Shown one piece after another: positions 22,104 through 32,685 of a stretch of DNA of 64,000 bases. The DNA comes from Drosophila miranda. Taxonomy: Eukaryota > Arthropoda > Insecta > Diptera > Drosophilidae. Made by a program: the position numbers and the translations under genes. Numbering within the stretch: position 1 is the stretch's first letter; each line of letters begins with the position of its first letter. The stretch is from positions 28,827,522 through 28,891,521 of the forward strand of contig NW_022881603.1 in assembly GCF_003369915.1 (NCBI RefSeq), written 5' to 3'. The notes beneath the pieces are model-generated. The model ran no database searches. It saw only the letters and a list, made by a program, of their open reading frames with translations, and was not told the origin of the DNA.

Positions 22104-24622
22104 AAGTACAAAATGTGTTACTAAAAGGCGCGTCAAGTTTTGTTCAAGGCAAAACAGGACTGCGGCTGTGTGTATGCGTGCGGTAGAAAGGGCAGGTCGG
22201 AAAACATATGTATGAAAACGCAAGGTAAGGAGAGAGGAGCCTCCCACGAATTTGAGATTTTTTTTCGGCGGAAGCCAGCTAGCTGCTGTTGACAAATAAT
22301 TAAGAAAGGCCTGGACACAATGTCACTGCCTGGCAATGGCATCTACGTGGTGCGCGGTGAAATGGCCACCTTGATGACGGCCATGCGACGTGGAACGCGT
22401 TGGAATGCCACAGCCTACGTGGTAACTAATTATTCTAACACTACAAGAAAGTTGTGACATACCTCGTACTCCCCGCTTTGCAGGACGATGAGGACTCGTT
22501 GTTGAAGCTATTTATAGACCTCAAGCAGGACTTAAATCGCACTGAAGATCTGCGTCTGATTGAACCTAAGGTGTTTCTATCTCCATTTCTGGAGGTGATA
22601 CGCACGGCGGATACGACGGGACCCTTGACTAGTCTGGCTCTCGCCTCAGTCAATAAATTCTTGTCATATGGCCTAATTGGTGAGATAAACTGCTGTCTTT
22701 TCCGTGCTCGCTACCTATCGTATCTTCATGTTGCAGATCCCACTTCGCCCAATATAGCAGATATTGTTGAACGCATAGCGGATGCCGTGACACATGCTCG
22801 CTTTATGGGCACAGATCAATCCTCGGACGGTGTTACTTTCTTGCGGGTCATTGAAGTGCTGCACACTTTAATCCGGAGTCCTGAGGGAGCTGCCGTCAGC
22901 AATGAGTCGATGTGCGAGGTCATGCTAAGTTGCTTCAAGATTTGCTTTGAGCCAAGACTCAGTGAGCTTCTGCGCTGAAGGACATGGTGCTTTTGTTCTT
23001 CATGCGTCTGCCGCAGTTTGCGGAGGAGCCCAGCGATACCGTCTTGCAGAAGCGATTTACTATTGGCGATGCTGCCAGCGGTGCCGCCCAAGAGAAGCAC
23101 AAGCGAAAGACAGCAGCAGTGGCCGCCGCCCCAGCTCCCCCATCGGAGCAACGCAAGTCTTCGACAGTAGAAGATCCCCCGCAGACCCCACAATGCAGTC
23201 TTGCAGCGCCAAATCACCTCAAGGCTCCCATACTGGCCACCACTCCAGACAGCCCAGCGGGCAACATTTTGGACATGCAGGGCAAGATCACGCAAACGCC
23301 AACAACAACAGCACCCGTGAGTTCGGGAGTTGAGGAGAACGCCGCAGCGAATGTACCCGCCATTCAAGTGGAGAGTGCCGCCGAATCGGAGATCGTAGAA
23401 GGGGGAGATGGAAAGAACAGCTTGACCGACGCGAACAGCAGCGAGTATATCAACTCGGTGGGTGTTCGCTTCCCCCAGCAATCGTCCGATAAGGATGGAG
23501 CTCTAATCTCTGCCACCCTGTCGCCCTACGGTCTGCCGTTCATCCAAGAGCTCTTCCGATTCCTCATCATCTTGTGCAATCCGAATTCGGACAGCATGAT
23601 GCATACGGGCTTGAGCTTGCTTACTGTGGCCTTTGAAGTGGCTGCCGATAATATTGGCAAATATGAGGGTTTGCTGGAGCTGGTCAAGGATGATTTGTGC
23701 AGAAATTTAATTTCGGTTAGACATTTTTCCCCACATTAGATAGATTGGATATGAATTATAATGATCTTTCTGTTGCAGCTCCTAACGTCGGAGCGCTTGA
23801 GTATCTTCGCTGCCGATTTGCAGCTATGCTTCCTGCTTTTCGAGTCGTTGCGCGGACACCTGAAGCTCCAGCTAGAAGGCTACCTCAAGAAGCTGAGCGA
23901 GATTATAGCCAGCGACAATCCCAAAACACCCTACGAGATGCGAGAACTGGCTTTGGAGAATCTACTGCAGTTGTGGCGCATTCCTGGCTTCGTGACCGAG
24001 CTGTACATCAACTATGATTGCGATCTGTACTGCACGGATATGTTCGAGAGTCTGACCAACTTGCTAAGCAAGTACACCCTGTCAGCCACCAATGCGGTAT
24101 ACAGCACTCACATCATCTCCGTGGACACACTCATCAGTGTCATCGACAGCATTGAGCGGAACTGTGCGGCAGCCAAGAACAGTCACAGCAGGGAAGCTGT
24201 GACAGAAGCCGGTCCGGCAGCCGGCGGAAGTCGCCACTCGCGTCACAACAGCGGATTAGAGGGGATTGTCATAGATGCTGGTGGCAGATCTTCAGCCGTG
24301 GATGAACAAGGCCGTGTAGAAAACATCTCCAACTTCATTAACAGCAGCTCGCAAAGACTGCGGCTGCAGTCGCAGTCTGGAGGAAATGGAATAGGTGGCG
24401 GAATAACCAGTAAAAAACTGGCCAATGTCAAGCAGAAGAAACGCTTGCTCTCCCAGGGCACAGAGCGGTTCAATCAACGACCGGACAAGGGTATCCAGTA
24501 TCTTCATCCCATGCAAGTGGCGCTCTTCCTGCGCGAGAATCCTGGACTCGACAAGAAAATGATTGGCGAATACATTTCGAAGAAGAAGAATGTCGATTCA
24601 AAGATTCTGATCAACTTTGTCG
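22104..24622 (+). repeat. Duplicated segment, copy 1 (garz 5' region)
   Basis: The segment is homologous to 32686-35269 from AAGTACAAAATG to CTTTGTCG. It keeps all introns, so the duplication occurred at the DNA level and was not a retrocopy. I count about a dozen substitutions (about 0.5%) and four exonic deletions of 3, 19, 12 and 30 bases in this copy. Confidence 0.92.
22320..24622 (+). pseudogene. garz: garz duplicate, truncated and frameshifted
   Basis: This copy starts with the same ATG and first exons as the intact garz at 32903. It retains the introns (for example 22422-22483 and the one before 23779). Nineteen bases are missing at 22976, which shifts the frame after the LSELLR motif. 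In-frame losses of 3 bases (near 22491), 12 bases (near 23582) and 30 bases (near 24505, at the start of the Sec7 domain) also occurred. The gene stops inside Sec7 at 24622, before the catalytic glutamate, where it runs into MetRS sequence. No functional exchange factor can be made. A truncated N-terminal protein could in principle be expressed. Confidence 0.92.
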
Positions 24623-27391
24623 GCCTGAGCCTGCACGGCTTGCTCCAGGTCTGCGGTGCTTGACTGGCTCTACACGTCCGCTTTCGTGTCCTGCGATCCG
24701 CCATACTTGGCCTTGAGCTCATCAATGAAGGACTGCTCCAGTTTGGCAAAGAGGGGCGCGAGCTTTCCGATCTTGTGTCCAGCGGGAAGTAGCAAGGTGG
24801 CCAAGGGTTTCCTAAATAATGAGACACACAGGTTAAGAAACAGCTCTGATGAGGCACTGGACGTTCACTTACTCTGCATTGAGCGGCGTCTGTTTGGCGT
24901 TGAGCTGGGCAAAGAGAGTTCGTGCCGTGGAGGGCATGTAGGGGAAGAGGAGGTTAGCCAACAGACAGGCAATGTTTGCGCACAAGCCAATGATGGTGGC
25001 AGCGCGCTTCTTTTGCTCATCGCTGCCCTTGAGGAGCACCCAGGGCTGCTGTGTCTGCATATAACCATTGCCATGCCGGGAAATAGCCAAAAGATGACGA
25101 ATGCCATCGCGCAGCTTGGCCTTCTCCAAAGAATTGATGTATCCGCGGAGCTCGCGGTTGACAAGGGCCAGCAAAATGAGCTCCTCTTCCGTGGCGACCA
25201 CCTCGGGAACAATGTTGTTGAAGTTCTTCTCGCAGAAGACCAGAGCACGATTGACAAAGTTGCCCAAATTGTTGAGAAGCTCAGAGTTGTTGCGTGCCGC
25301 CAGATCGTTCCAACTGAAGCTCGAGTCCTGGCCCTCTGGTCGTGCCGAGGCCAAATAGAAGCGCCAGACATCTGCCTGAATGCCCGTTGCCTGGGCATCA
25401 TTGCCAAAGACTCCGATTCCGCGACTCTTGCTGAACTTTCCATCCTCGTAGTTCAGATACTCGGTGGCCATTATGTGCGACACGAGCGTGTGTCCCTTGT
25501 TGATGGCCAGCAGGACGCTGGGCCACACAACCGAGCTCCACGTCAGTTCCCTTGGCGGGCTGCAACCATTTCTGATACTCCTTGGTGTAGCGCTTAGCCA
25601 TCGACAAGTATCCGAAGGGCGCATCGAACCACACATAGAAGACCTTCTTCTCGAAGCCGCTGTGGGGCACTGGAATTCCCCATTTCAGATCTCGCGTGAT
25701 GCATCGCGGCTTGAGGCCCTCCCTCAGCCAGGCTCTCGTGATCACTTTGGCATTGTGGGTCCAGCCATTCTCCGCCTTGTCCACCCACTCACGGAGACGA
25801 GGCTCGGCCTTGGGTAGATCGATAAACAATTGATCCGAGGAGCGCAGGATGGGAGCAGTGTTGCACACTTTGCAGCGTGGACGGATCAGTTCGGTGGCAT
25901 TCACCAGCTTGCCGCATTTGTCGCATTGATCGTCGCGGGCATCCGCATAGCCGCAGCCAGGATGCGGACAGGTGCCCTCCACAAAGCTGAAGGCAAAGCT
26001 CAATTTAGGGATTATATTTCAAGGCAGAAAGTCATGAAAAACTCACCGATCGGCCAAGAAACGGTCGCACTTCTGGCAGAGCAACTGCTCCACGCTCTCT
26101 GTGATGATGTACCCAGCACTGTGGACATCCTTGAATGCCTCCTGCACAATGCTGAAAGATCAGAATAATCTCAGTTAGAAATCCACAAGAACATTCACAG
26201 ATTCATTATTCACTCACTCTGTTTGCTCCTGGGTGGTGGTGCGCCCAAAGTAATCGAAACCAATGCCAAACCAGCGATAGATGGAATTGTGGAGCTCAAA
26301 GTACTTGTCGCAAATCTCCCGCGGCGTCATGTTCTCGGCCAGAGCCTTGTTCTCCGTGGCCGTGCCATATTCATCTGTGCCGCAGATGAGCAGCGTGTTG
26401 TAGCCGGCGCTGCGGGAGTAGCGAGCGAAGATATCCGCAGACAGGACACAGCCAATTATGTTGCCCAAGTGGGGAACATTGTTAACATACGGCAGGGCCG
26501 AAGTGATGAGCACGTTGCGTTCGCCCGCTTTGGGTAGCACAGTGCGTTGCTCCTGGACATCCTTGGGGGCTGTGTAAGTAAAGGAAGCTCCTGCTGCGGC
26601 TAGTTCCTCATCTGTGACTGTGTCCGCGACTGCTGTTTCCGCCAATAGTTTTCCCGCATCCGCCAGGCTAAGACGTTTCAGTGGCACGTGATGTAGTCCA
26701 CCATAGCGATTCGACTGCTGCAGCGCATTGAAGCTAAGATCCTTCAGCGGCTGTACGGCCAACACCTGCTGTACCTCGGGCAACGCTTTCACCCGGTTAT
26801 ACCAGCCGTGCAGGCTCTCCAAATTCTGCGCGCCCTTGAGAGTGCCATCCGGAGCTAGAAGCGACCAGACAGCAATGTCAGCAGCGCTCAACTTGTCTAC
26901 GGCTAGGTAAGGCGTAGCTTTCAGGCAATCGTCCAGCTTCTTCACCAAAGCATTCAGCACCGCTAAAGCGTTTGGATCGGCACGGTGTCCCACGGCCATG
27001 TGATGGGAGAGGGCAGGCGCCAGCAACGTGGTCGACCATTCCAGCCACTGTTGGAGAAGATTGGTTTAACCTTGAAGGGTCAGTGCTTAAATTAGGCGCA
27101 ATTATGCTTTCTTCCGTACCTCATCCCTCAGCTGGCCCTCATCCACGAACAGATACTTGGCGATGGCTGCGGGCGAGAACAGACGCAGTCCATTGTCCAG
27201 CTCCAGTGTGGGCAGAATCAGGAAATCCTTGAATTTGGCATCTGCAACAAAAACCAGTTATTGCATCAGACACGATTACCTAGTCATAGTGAATTCACTC
27301 CGCCGGAGTTCCCCACGGAAGTTGTTTTTCACCCACCATTTAGATTTAGCTTAACCAGTTGAACCGACCGCTTGGCGAATTTGGCCAGCAT
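24623..27391 (-). pseudogene. MetRS: Cytosolic methionyl-tRNA synthetase, decayed copy
   Basis: MetRS charges tRNA-Met in the cytosol. The minus-strand gene starts at ATG 27391 (MLAKFAKRSV). Exons read 27391-27337, 27241-27120, 27047-26218, 26151-26047, 25986-24873 and 24811-24670. The order is a GST-like N-terminal domain, the class I HIGH-type motif as HLGN, a zinc-binding insert with CxxC pairs ([15 protein letters not shown]) and the KMSKS-type motif as KFSKS. Three lesions are visible. A deletion near 25530-25536 removes about 15 conserved residues before [11 protein letters not shown] and shifts the frame. An in-frame TAG (24672-24670) stands before the WHEP-like tail (TADLEQAVQAQADK). 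The tail itself is cut at the junction with garz at 24622. Introns are retained, so it is a decayed gene copy and not a retrocopy. Confidence 0.9.
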
Positions 27392-27839
27392 CAGCAGCTA
27401 CAGTCCCAGGGGATTGCCTTCGTTTGTGTATATTATCATCTTGCCGAGATCCAACTTTTAATTCAATTTACGTGGCAAAAGAGGGTAAAAATCTTTACGA
27501 ATTTCTGCACCGCACACGCACGCGAATTGGTCAACAGCACCTTGATCAACTACTTGAGATCAACTACTTGAGGTAAATGGCGGAAAATAAATCCGACTGT
27601 AAATTCTTCTGTAGGTCCATGCTTCTTTCCTATGAACTTAAAAAAAAATCACACTATATTTCACCTGAACTGCGCTAAAATTCTTCAAGTTTCATAACAT
27701 GCGTGTGTGTATTTAAGTACCCACTGCTCGAAAATGGGTAAATCGAAAATAGACTGCCAAACAGCTGATTTGTCGGTGTCTGTTTTTCGTTCGTGCAAAA
27801 AATAACAAGCAAAAACGTTGTTCAACACTGGTATGGCGC
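27392..27839. other. MetRS upstream region and left flank of the non-LTR element
   Basis: No ORF of note. There is a tandem GATCAACTACTTGA pair near 27543-27571 and a CAGCTG E-box near 27763. TTTAAGTAC at 27712-27720 resembles TAAGTAC at 32684-32690 after the poly(A) tail. It could be the left half of a target-site duplication, which would put the element's 5' end at about 27721. Confidence 0.35.
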
Positions 27840-28062
27840 GTTTGCGGAAGGAAAAAATTAACATATTTCAAGACGTTCGCTGATAGTTTTAATCAAAAAG
27901 ACATTTTCCGAAGCTTCTGGGGTGCCTCACACGCCTACGAAGACGGCGCGAAGAAATTCCCAAAGCTTCATCAATTAAGTCGAAAAACCTGGAATTTACT
28001 GCATGGCGTTCCGGAATAACTCTTAAAACGGCTCTTGGAACTCCGTCTGGACCCTGAGAAGC

Positions 28063-29625
28063 ATGGCAAGCATAGGAAAGACAAGGATGGCCACGGAGAA
28101 GGCGACGGGAGTTAAAATTCGCATGGAAACGCTGAAAAAAAGGGAAGGAGAAGCTAAATCCGCCATGCGGGTAGGAGTAAAGATGGCGGCAAAAACGGCT
28201 CCGCAGCTTTTGGCTTCTAAACTGCTGTGCAAGAAACCAAACTTGTCGACGAACGTGTCGACAAACATGTCCACGAACACGACAACAAGCATGACATCAA
28301 ACATTTCTACGACGAAAGAGAGAGAGAAGACTGACGCGGTTTGTGTGGCTTCCGTGAGTACGAAAAACGGAAGTAACCGCAAAATCATCGTTAACAAGTA
28401 TTATGAGGGGCATAAAGGCCCATACATTGTTTGTATCGACAAAATGAGTGCGAATAATGCCAGAATTGCTATAAACCAGTTTGATCTATCCGATCTACTG
28501 CTGAAACAGGGCATTAGCGATATCGAGGAGGTTGCTAGAATGGGCTATGGCAGGTGCAAGATTGTGTGCGGGTCGGCGCAGTGTGCAAACGGGCTAGTGG
28601 AAAACAGTGTTTTCGCTGCTCAAGGGTACTCAACCCGAATCTTTAGGCACTTCGTCCAAAAAGCAGGGTTAATTTTTGGGATCCCCGGGCACTACTCGGA
28701 GGAACAGCTAGCGGAGCTTGTAACCTCGGATATCCCAATTGAGGATATAGTTCGGATTACGCGAAGGGATAGAGCATCGGGGGAACGTGTACCTACTGGC
28801 AGGGTGAAACTCTGGTTCAGAGGAGAGCAGTTACCAACCAAAATCAATTTTATATATTCTAAAGTAGAAGTGAAACCTTTTGTTCAGCTTATTCAATGTT
28901 TTAGGTGTTTTAGGTTTGGCCATCTGGCGCAACATTGCAAGAGTGGAGCGAAATGTTTCAAATGCGGACAAGATCACAGCAAAGATATTATCTGCTCAGG
29001 GCTGGTCTGTGCTAACTGCAAGGGGGAACATGCTGCCACCCACCCGCAGTGTGAGGCCAGGAAAAAAGCGTACGCCATTCAAAAGTGCATGACACTGGAA
29101 AACCTAACTAGAGCTGAGGTCAAGGCTAGATATCCGATCCTTTTTGATAGAACTTCCCCCAACCTAAGGGATCAAGGGGAATTTCCTAGACCCAGTTGGC
29201 AATCTAACCGCTCCCCTGAATTCTTAAATAACAGCTTAGAGTCCGCCAGGGAAATTCATTCTGTCACCTCTTTCGCGGAAGTGACCAAATCCAATAGGGT
29301 TGCCGCCCGGAACGCAGAGGCGGCCAAGGCAGCAGCCAACATGGCAGTGTGGAAGAACTCAATAAACTCAGACTACGTCCAAATGAGCGAGAAATTTGTG
29401 AGATCTTCATCCGTGGCATCTTCTCTGGCCCAGGATAAGCTAAACGCACTAGGAGCCAAACTCACAGCGTTCCTGATTGATCCAAACAACATCATTAAAG
29501 GGGATTCTTTAGCGAATAAATTTATTAAGGAAATTAGAGAATTTGTCAATGCTTCCAACGCAGAACTAGATAGGCGTCAGATTGCCCAAGGGATGGCAGT
29601 TGGTTCTCAAAACATCCAACAATGA
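28063..29625 (+). CDS. ORF1 (Gag-like RNA-binding protein) of the non-LTR element
   Basis: 520 codons starting at ATG (MASIGKTRMATEK). The N-terminus is basic, and the Thr/Ser/Asn-rich stretch near residues 60-90 is probably disordered. Near residues 275-335 there are three zinc knuckles in a row: CFRCFRFGHLAQHC, CFKCGQ...H...C and CANCKGEHAATHPQC. This arrangement is typical of ORF1 proteins that coat the element's RNA. The frame is intact. Its TGA overlaps the ATG of ORF2 as ATGA. Confidence 0.85.
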   Translation: MASIGKTRMATEKATGVKIRMETLKKREGEAKSAMRVGVKMAAKTAPQLLASKLLCKKPNLSTNVSTNMSTNTTTSMTSNISTTKEREKTDAVCVASVSTKNGSNRKIIVNKYYEGHKGPYIVCIDKMSANNARIAINQFDLSDLLLKQGISDIEEVARMGYGRCKIVCGSAQCANGLVENSVFAAQGYSTRIFRHFVQKAGLIFGIPGHYSEEQLAELVTSDIPIEDIVRITRRDRASGERVPTGRVKLWFRGEQLPTKINFIYSKVEVKPFVQLIQCFRCFRFGHLAQHCKSGAKCFKCGQDHSKDIICSGLVCANCKGEHAATHPQCEARKKAYAIQKCMTLENLTRAEVKARYPILFDRTSPNLRDQGEFPRPSWQSNRSPEFLNNSLESAREIHSVTSFAEVTKSNRVAARNAEAAKAAANMAVWKNSINSDYVQMSEKFVRSSSVASSLAQDKLNALGAKLTAFLIDPNNIIKGDSLANKFIKEIREFVNASNAELDRRQIAQGMAVGSQNIQQ

Positions 29626-30611
29626 AGATTCTTCAGCTAAATATTCAAAGTCTGACACACAACAACAACAAACAGCTCCTCTCAATGTTCCTAGACAAGA
29701 ACGCAATAGATATTGCCATCCTCTCAGAGATTTGGGTCTTGAACAACGCGGACTGCAGCATTTTAGACTATAACTTTTTCTGCAGGCCCAGAGAGGACGG
29801 CTACGGCGGGGTTGGCATCTACGTCAGGAAAAACATTCAATTCAGCATTTTAAAAATAGAGAACGACTTGGAAATTTTAGGAATAAAAACATTAAACCTC
29901 AAGAGCAATTTCAATATTTTTAGCATATATGCACAGCCATCAACAACAGTTTCACAATTTAAATCGGGCACAAAAAAGTTTTTCGAATTCGCGGCTTCGC
30001 TTGACATACCCTCAATAGTGGGCGGGGACTTCAACGCTAGGTCTTCTATCTGGGGAAGTCCGATCTGTGATCGCAAGGGTCGCAGCATTGAGAATTCCAC
30101 CCGGGAGGCCGTATTTATCTGCCTAAACGACGGTTCGCCAACCTTCTCCAGGAGCCAGTCTCAATTCTCCGTTCTTGAGCTTTCTTTTTCGAACTACAGA
30201 AATGGAACTATTAACTGGCAAGTCCTCAAAACAAAAATTACGAACAGCAACCACTTCCCAATTGTATTATCAGTGCAAGGCCTAAATGCCCCCCTCCAAG
30301 GCAAGAAGATCCTTCACAACAGAATAGCCCGGATACTGGGTGCAAGTGATTTCTCAAATCTGGAGGAGCTCAATGAAAAAGTGAAATCCCTGACCTTAAA
30401 AAACACGGTCACATTCCCAAGCAAGAACAAGTACGTTGCTAAGAAATGGTGGAACGAGGAAACGGAAAAACTTTTTCGCGTGAGAAACGCTTGCAGGCAA
30501 AAATTCTACCTCACCAAAAAATTGGCTGATGCCAGAGCAACCTTAGAAGCTGACAAAACAGGTCCACGGCTCTTTGCATCAACGACCTTATCAACAAAGT
30601 TCTGGCGCTGA
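29622..30611 (+). pseudogene. ORF2 endonuclease part, ending at an internal deletion
   Basis: ORF2 starts with MKILQLNIQS, the usual opening of the apurinic-type endonuclease that nicks the target DNA. Other endonuclease motifs include SEIWVL, GGVGIYVR and GGDFNARSSIWGS. An intact domain would normally end with a SDH motif. Here the corresponding text is NSNHFP, so the catalytic Asp before His is Asn. After about 30540 the frame runs out of register and ends at 30611. A deletion has removed the region between the endonuclease and RT motif A. Confidence 0.8.
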
Positions 30612-32555
30612 AGGCGAGGGGTTGTCAGGTTGTCGCAGCTTGCCTAGATTTACAAAGAGCGTTCGACTGCGTAAGAGTGGACACACTCGAGCACAGGATG
30701 AGGGATATGCGGTTCAATACAAGCCTCACGGCTTGGATCTCCAGCTTCCTTAACAGACGAATTCTCATAAAGGGCAAAAGCGAGGTAGAGGTGAACAGAG
30801 GTGTTAGCCAGGGTAGCTGTCTCAGCCCAACCCTTTTTAACCTTTACACAGCCGAACTACATGATATTAACAGTCATAACTGCTTACTGTTTCAGTATGC
30901 TGATGACTTTTTCATAGTTTGTTTTCATAAAGACGTATCCATTGCGAAAGGTGTGCTGGAAGACAGTATAGATAAGTTCGAAGAAAAATGCAATAGGCTA
31001 AACCTGTCATTCAATCCGGTGAAGTCTAAAGTGATTTACTTCAACAATCGTAGAGCTGCGCTAAATATCTCGCATCAAGGAGTTGAGATCAGACAAGTAG
31101 AGCAGATCAAATACCTAGGCAGGACTATCTCAGCAAACAACTCAGCCTCTGGTTGCATTGATCTGGCCATCTCGGAATCGAACAGAAACTGTGCATTTCT
31201 CAGATTACTCAATGGGTGTCACTATGGTATCAGCAAATAAGGCATTTGTCAGAAGTAGGCTAGAGTACGCGTGCTCATCATTCTGCAAGCTGTCCAAATC
31301 TGCCTTGGCCAAAATCAAATCCCACTGCAACCATCACCTCAGAAAGTCGCTGGGTCTGATAATCTGCACTCCCGTTCCTATCATATATCACATGGCAGGA
31401 GAACTTCCCCCGGACTACAGGATGAGATTCCTGGCGGCGAAAGAGTTGGTTAAGGTGTTTGCATTTAATCTCCCAGCAAGTGAAACAGTGTCAGCAAATA
31501 GGGATTTAAACACGGGCTACGCTAAGGCATATCGGGAGCTTGGCAGCATAATAGATAGAGTTGAGGTTTTCGAGAACACAGCTTCATTTTGCACTAAAAT
31601 TAGCTCCGACTTAGAATTTTTCAAGGGTTCTGCACCCAACAAGCACGCTATAGACCAGGCAGGTATCATGCTGCTCCACGGGGAAAAGAAGGATCAACTG
31701 ACAAAGGGTGGTTTTGAAATCTATTACACGGATGGGTCAGTCGCAGATGGGCATTCCAGCCCCGCTTTCCTGCACGATAGGACAGGTTTTTTAGATAGCT
31801 ATTACACGCACAAAACCCTTTCCTCGTTGTCCGCCGAGCTCCTTGCTATCGAGAAGGCATTAGACCATGCTATTTTGTACAATTTTCCTCGTGTCGCGCT
31901 CCTGACAGACAGCAGAAACGGGGCCCTCATTCTGGCGAAGAACAATCAGGATAACTCTATCGCCTACAAAATCAGAGCAAAGATCCAACAAAATCCACAT
32001 CTAAGAACTGTAGAGGTTCACTACATTCCCGGACACGCTAACATCCCTCAGAACACTTCAGTTGACGCAGCAGCCAAAGAAGCCCACAGACGAGGAAAAT
32101 ACACAGTGGTTAAATGGAACCTTAAAGACGCTATGTGCGAAATACACAGAATCTTAAAAGCAGAATGGGAGAGAGAATACGCCGAGTTTGCTAGTATCAA
32201 GCACCGAGGTTACTGCTCGCTTTTCCCCTCAACATCATCCAAACAGTGGTTCCTAAATAAAACTAAGCTTAAAGCCATTGACGCTAAAAGAATCAACAGA
32301 CTGCTTAGTGGTAACGCATTCGATAGGCACACTCTCGCCAAAATGCATGTAGTTCCTAGTAACATATGTGATACATGCGATAGTATCGATAACGCCTCGC
32401 ATTTAATTTTCAATTGTACAAAGTACAACACAACAAGGCAAAACTTCCCATCTCTAAGAAAATATAATGATATTTACAAATTCTTTGAAAAAGAAAACAT
32501 CAGCGCGTACCAAACACTAATTGACTTCATCGACGAAATTGATGTAAAGCTATAA
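30575..32555 (+). pseudogene. ORF2 reverse transcriptase and RNase H remnants
   Basis: RT resumes with motif A (ACLDLQRAFD, near 30640), then GVSQGSCLSP and the catalytic box FQYADDFF near 30893. A frame shift near 31225 separates it from the frame open from 31158 to 32555. That frame carries a ribonuclease H domain: TDGS (near 31730), AELLAIEKAL, LLTDSRNG and a PGHANI...DAAAKEAH end. A Cys/His-rich tail (CDTCDSIDNASHLIFNC) follows, as in I-type ORF2. With the upstream deletion, no full ORF2 can be made. Confidence 0.82.
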
Positions 32556-32685
32556 ACAGTACTCCAACATCTTCTATTCTTTGACTTGGCAATTTCCACC
32601 TTCAAAAGGCGGGCGGCCAAATAATCCCACGCTACTCACGGGTAGCTTGGTAACTTAAATCCTAAAAAAAAAAAAAAAGAAAAAA

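Larger units (their letters stand above)
27840..32683 (+). mobile_element. Non-LTR retrotransposon, I/LOA-like with RNase H, internally deleted
   Basis: Two ORFs, the second with endonuclease, RT and RNase H, followed by a 3' UTR and an A-rich tail (32664-32683). The 5' boundary is not certain and could lie anywhere between about 27721 and 28000. The tail abuts the exact start of the second duplicated garz segment (32686). RNase H in ORF2 and three CCHC knuckles in ORF1 point to the I or LOA clades. RT has lost its N-terminal part, so this copy is dead. Confidence 0.88.

Noticed and set aside
22816-23481. Minus-strand ORF of 221 codons within garz copy 1
   Set aside because: It is antisense to a garz exon and has no recognisable domain.
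22104-24622. garz copy 1 as a processed retrocopy of the non-LTR element machinery
   Set aside because: All introns are retained and there is no poly(A) tail at its 3' end.
24656-25597. Long plus-strand ORF of 313 codons
   Set aside because: It is antisense to the MetRS exons, which explain the open frame through their codon bias.
30677-31240. Separate gene with a YADD motif
   Set aside because: It is the RT remnant of the non-LTR element's ORF2, in register with flanking RT motifs.
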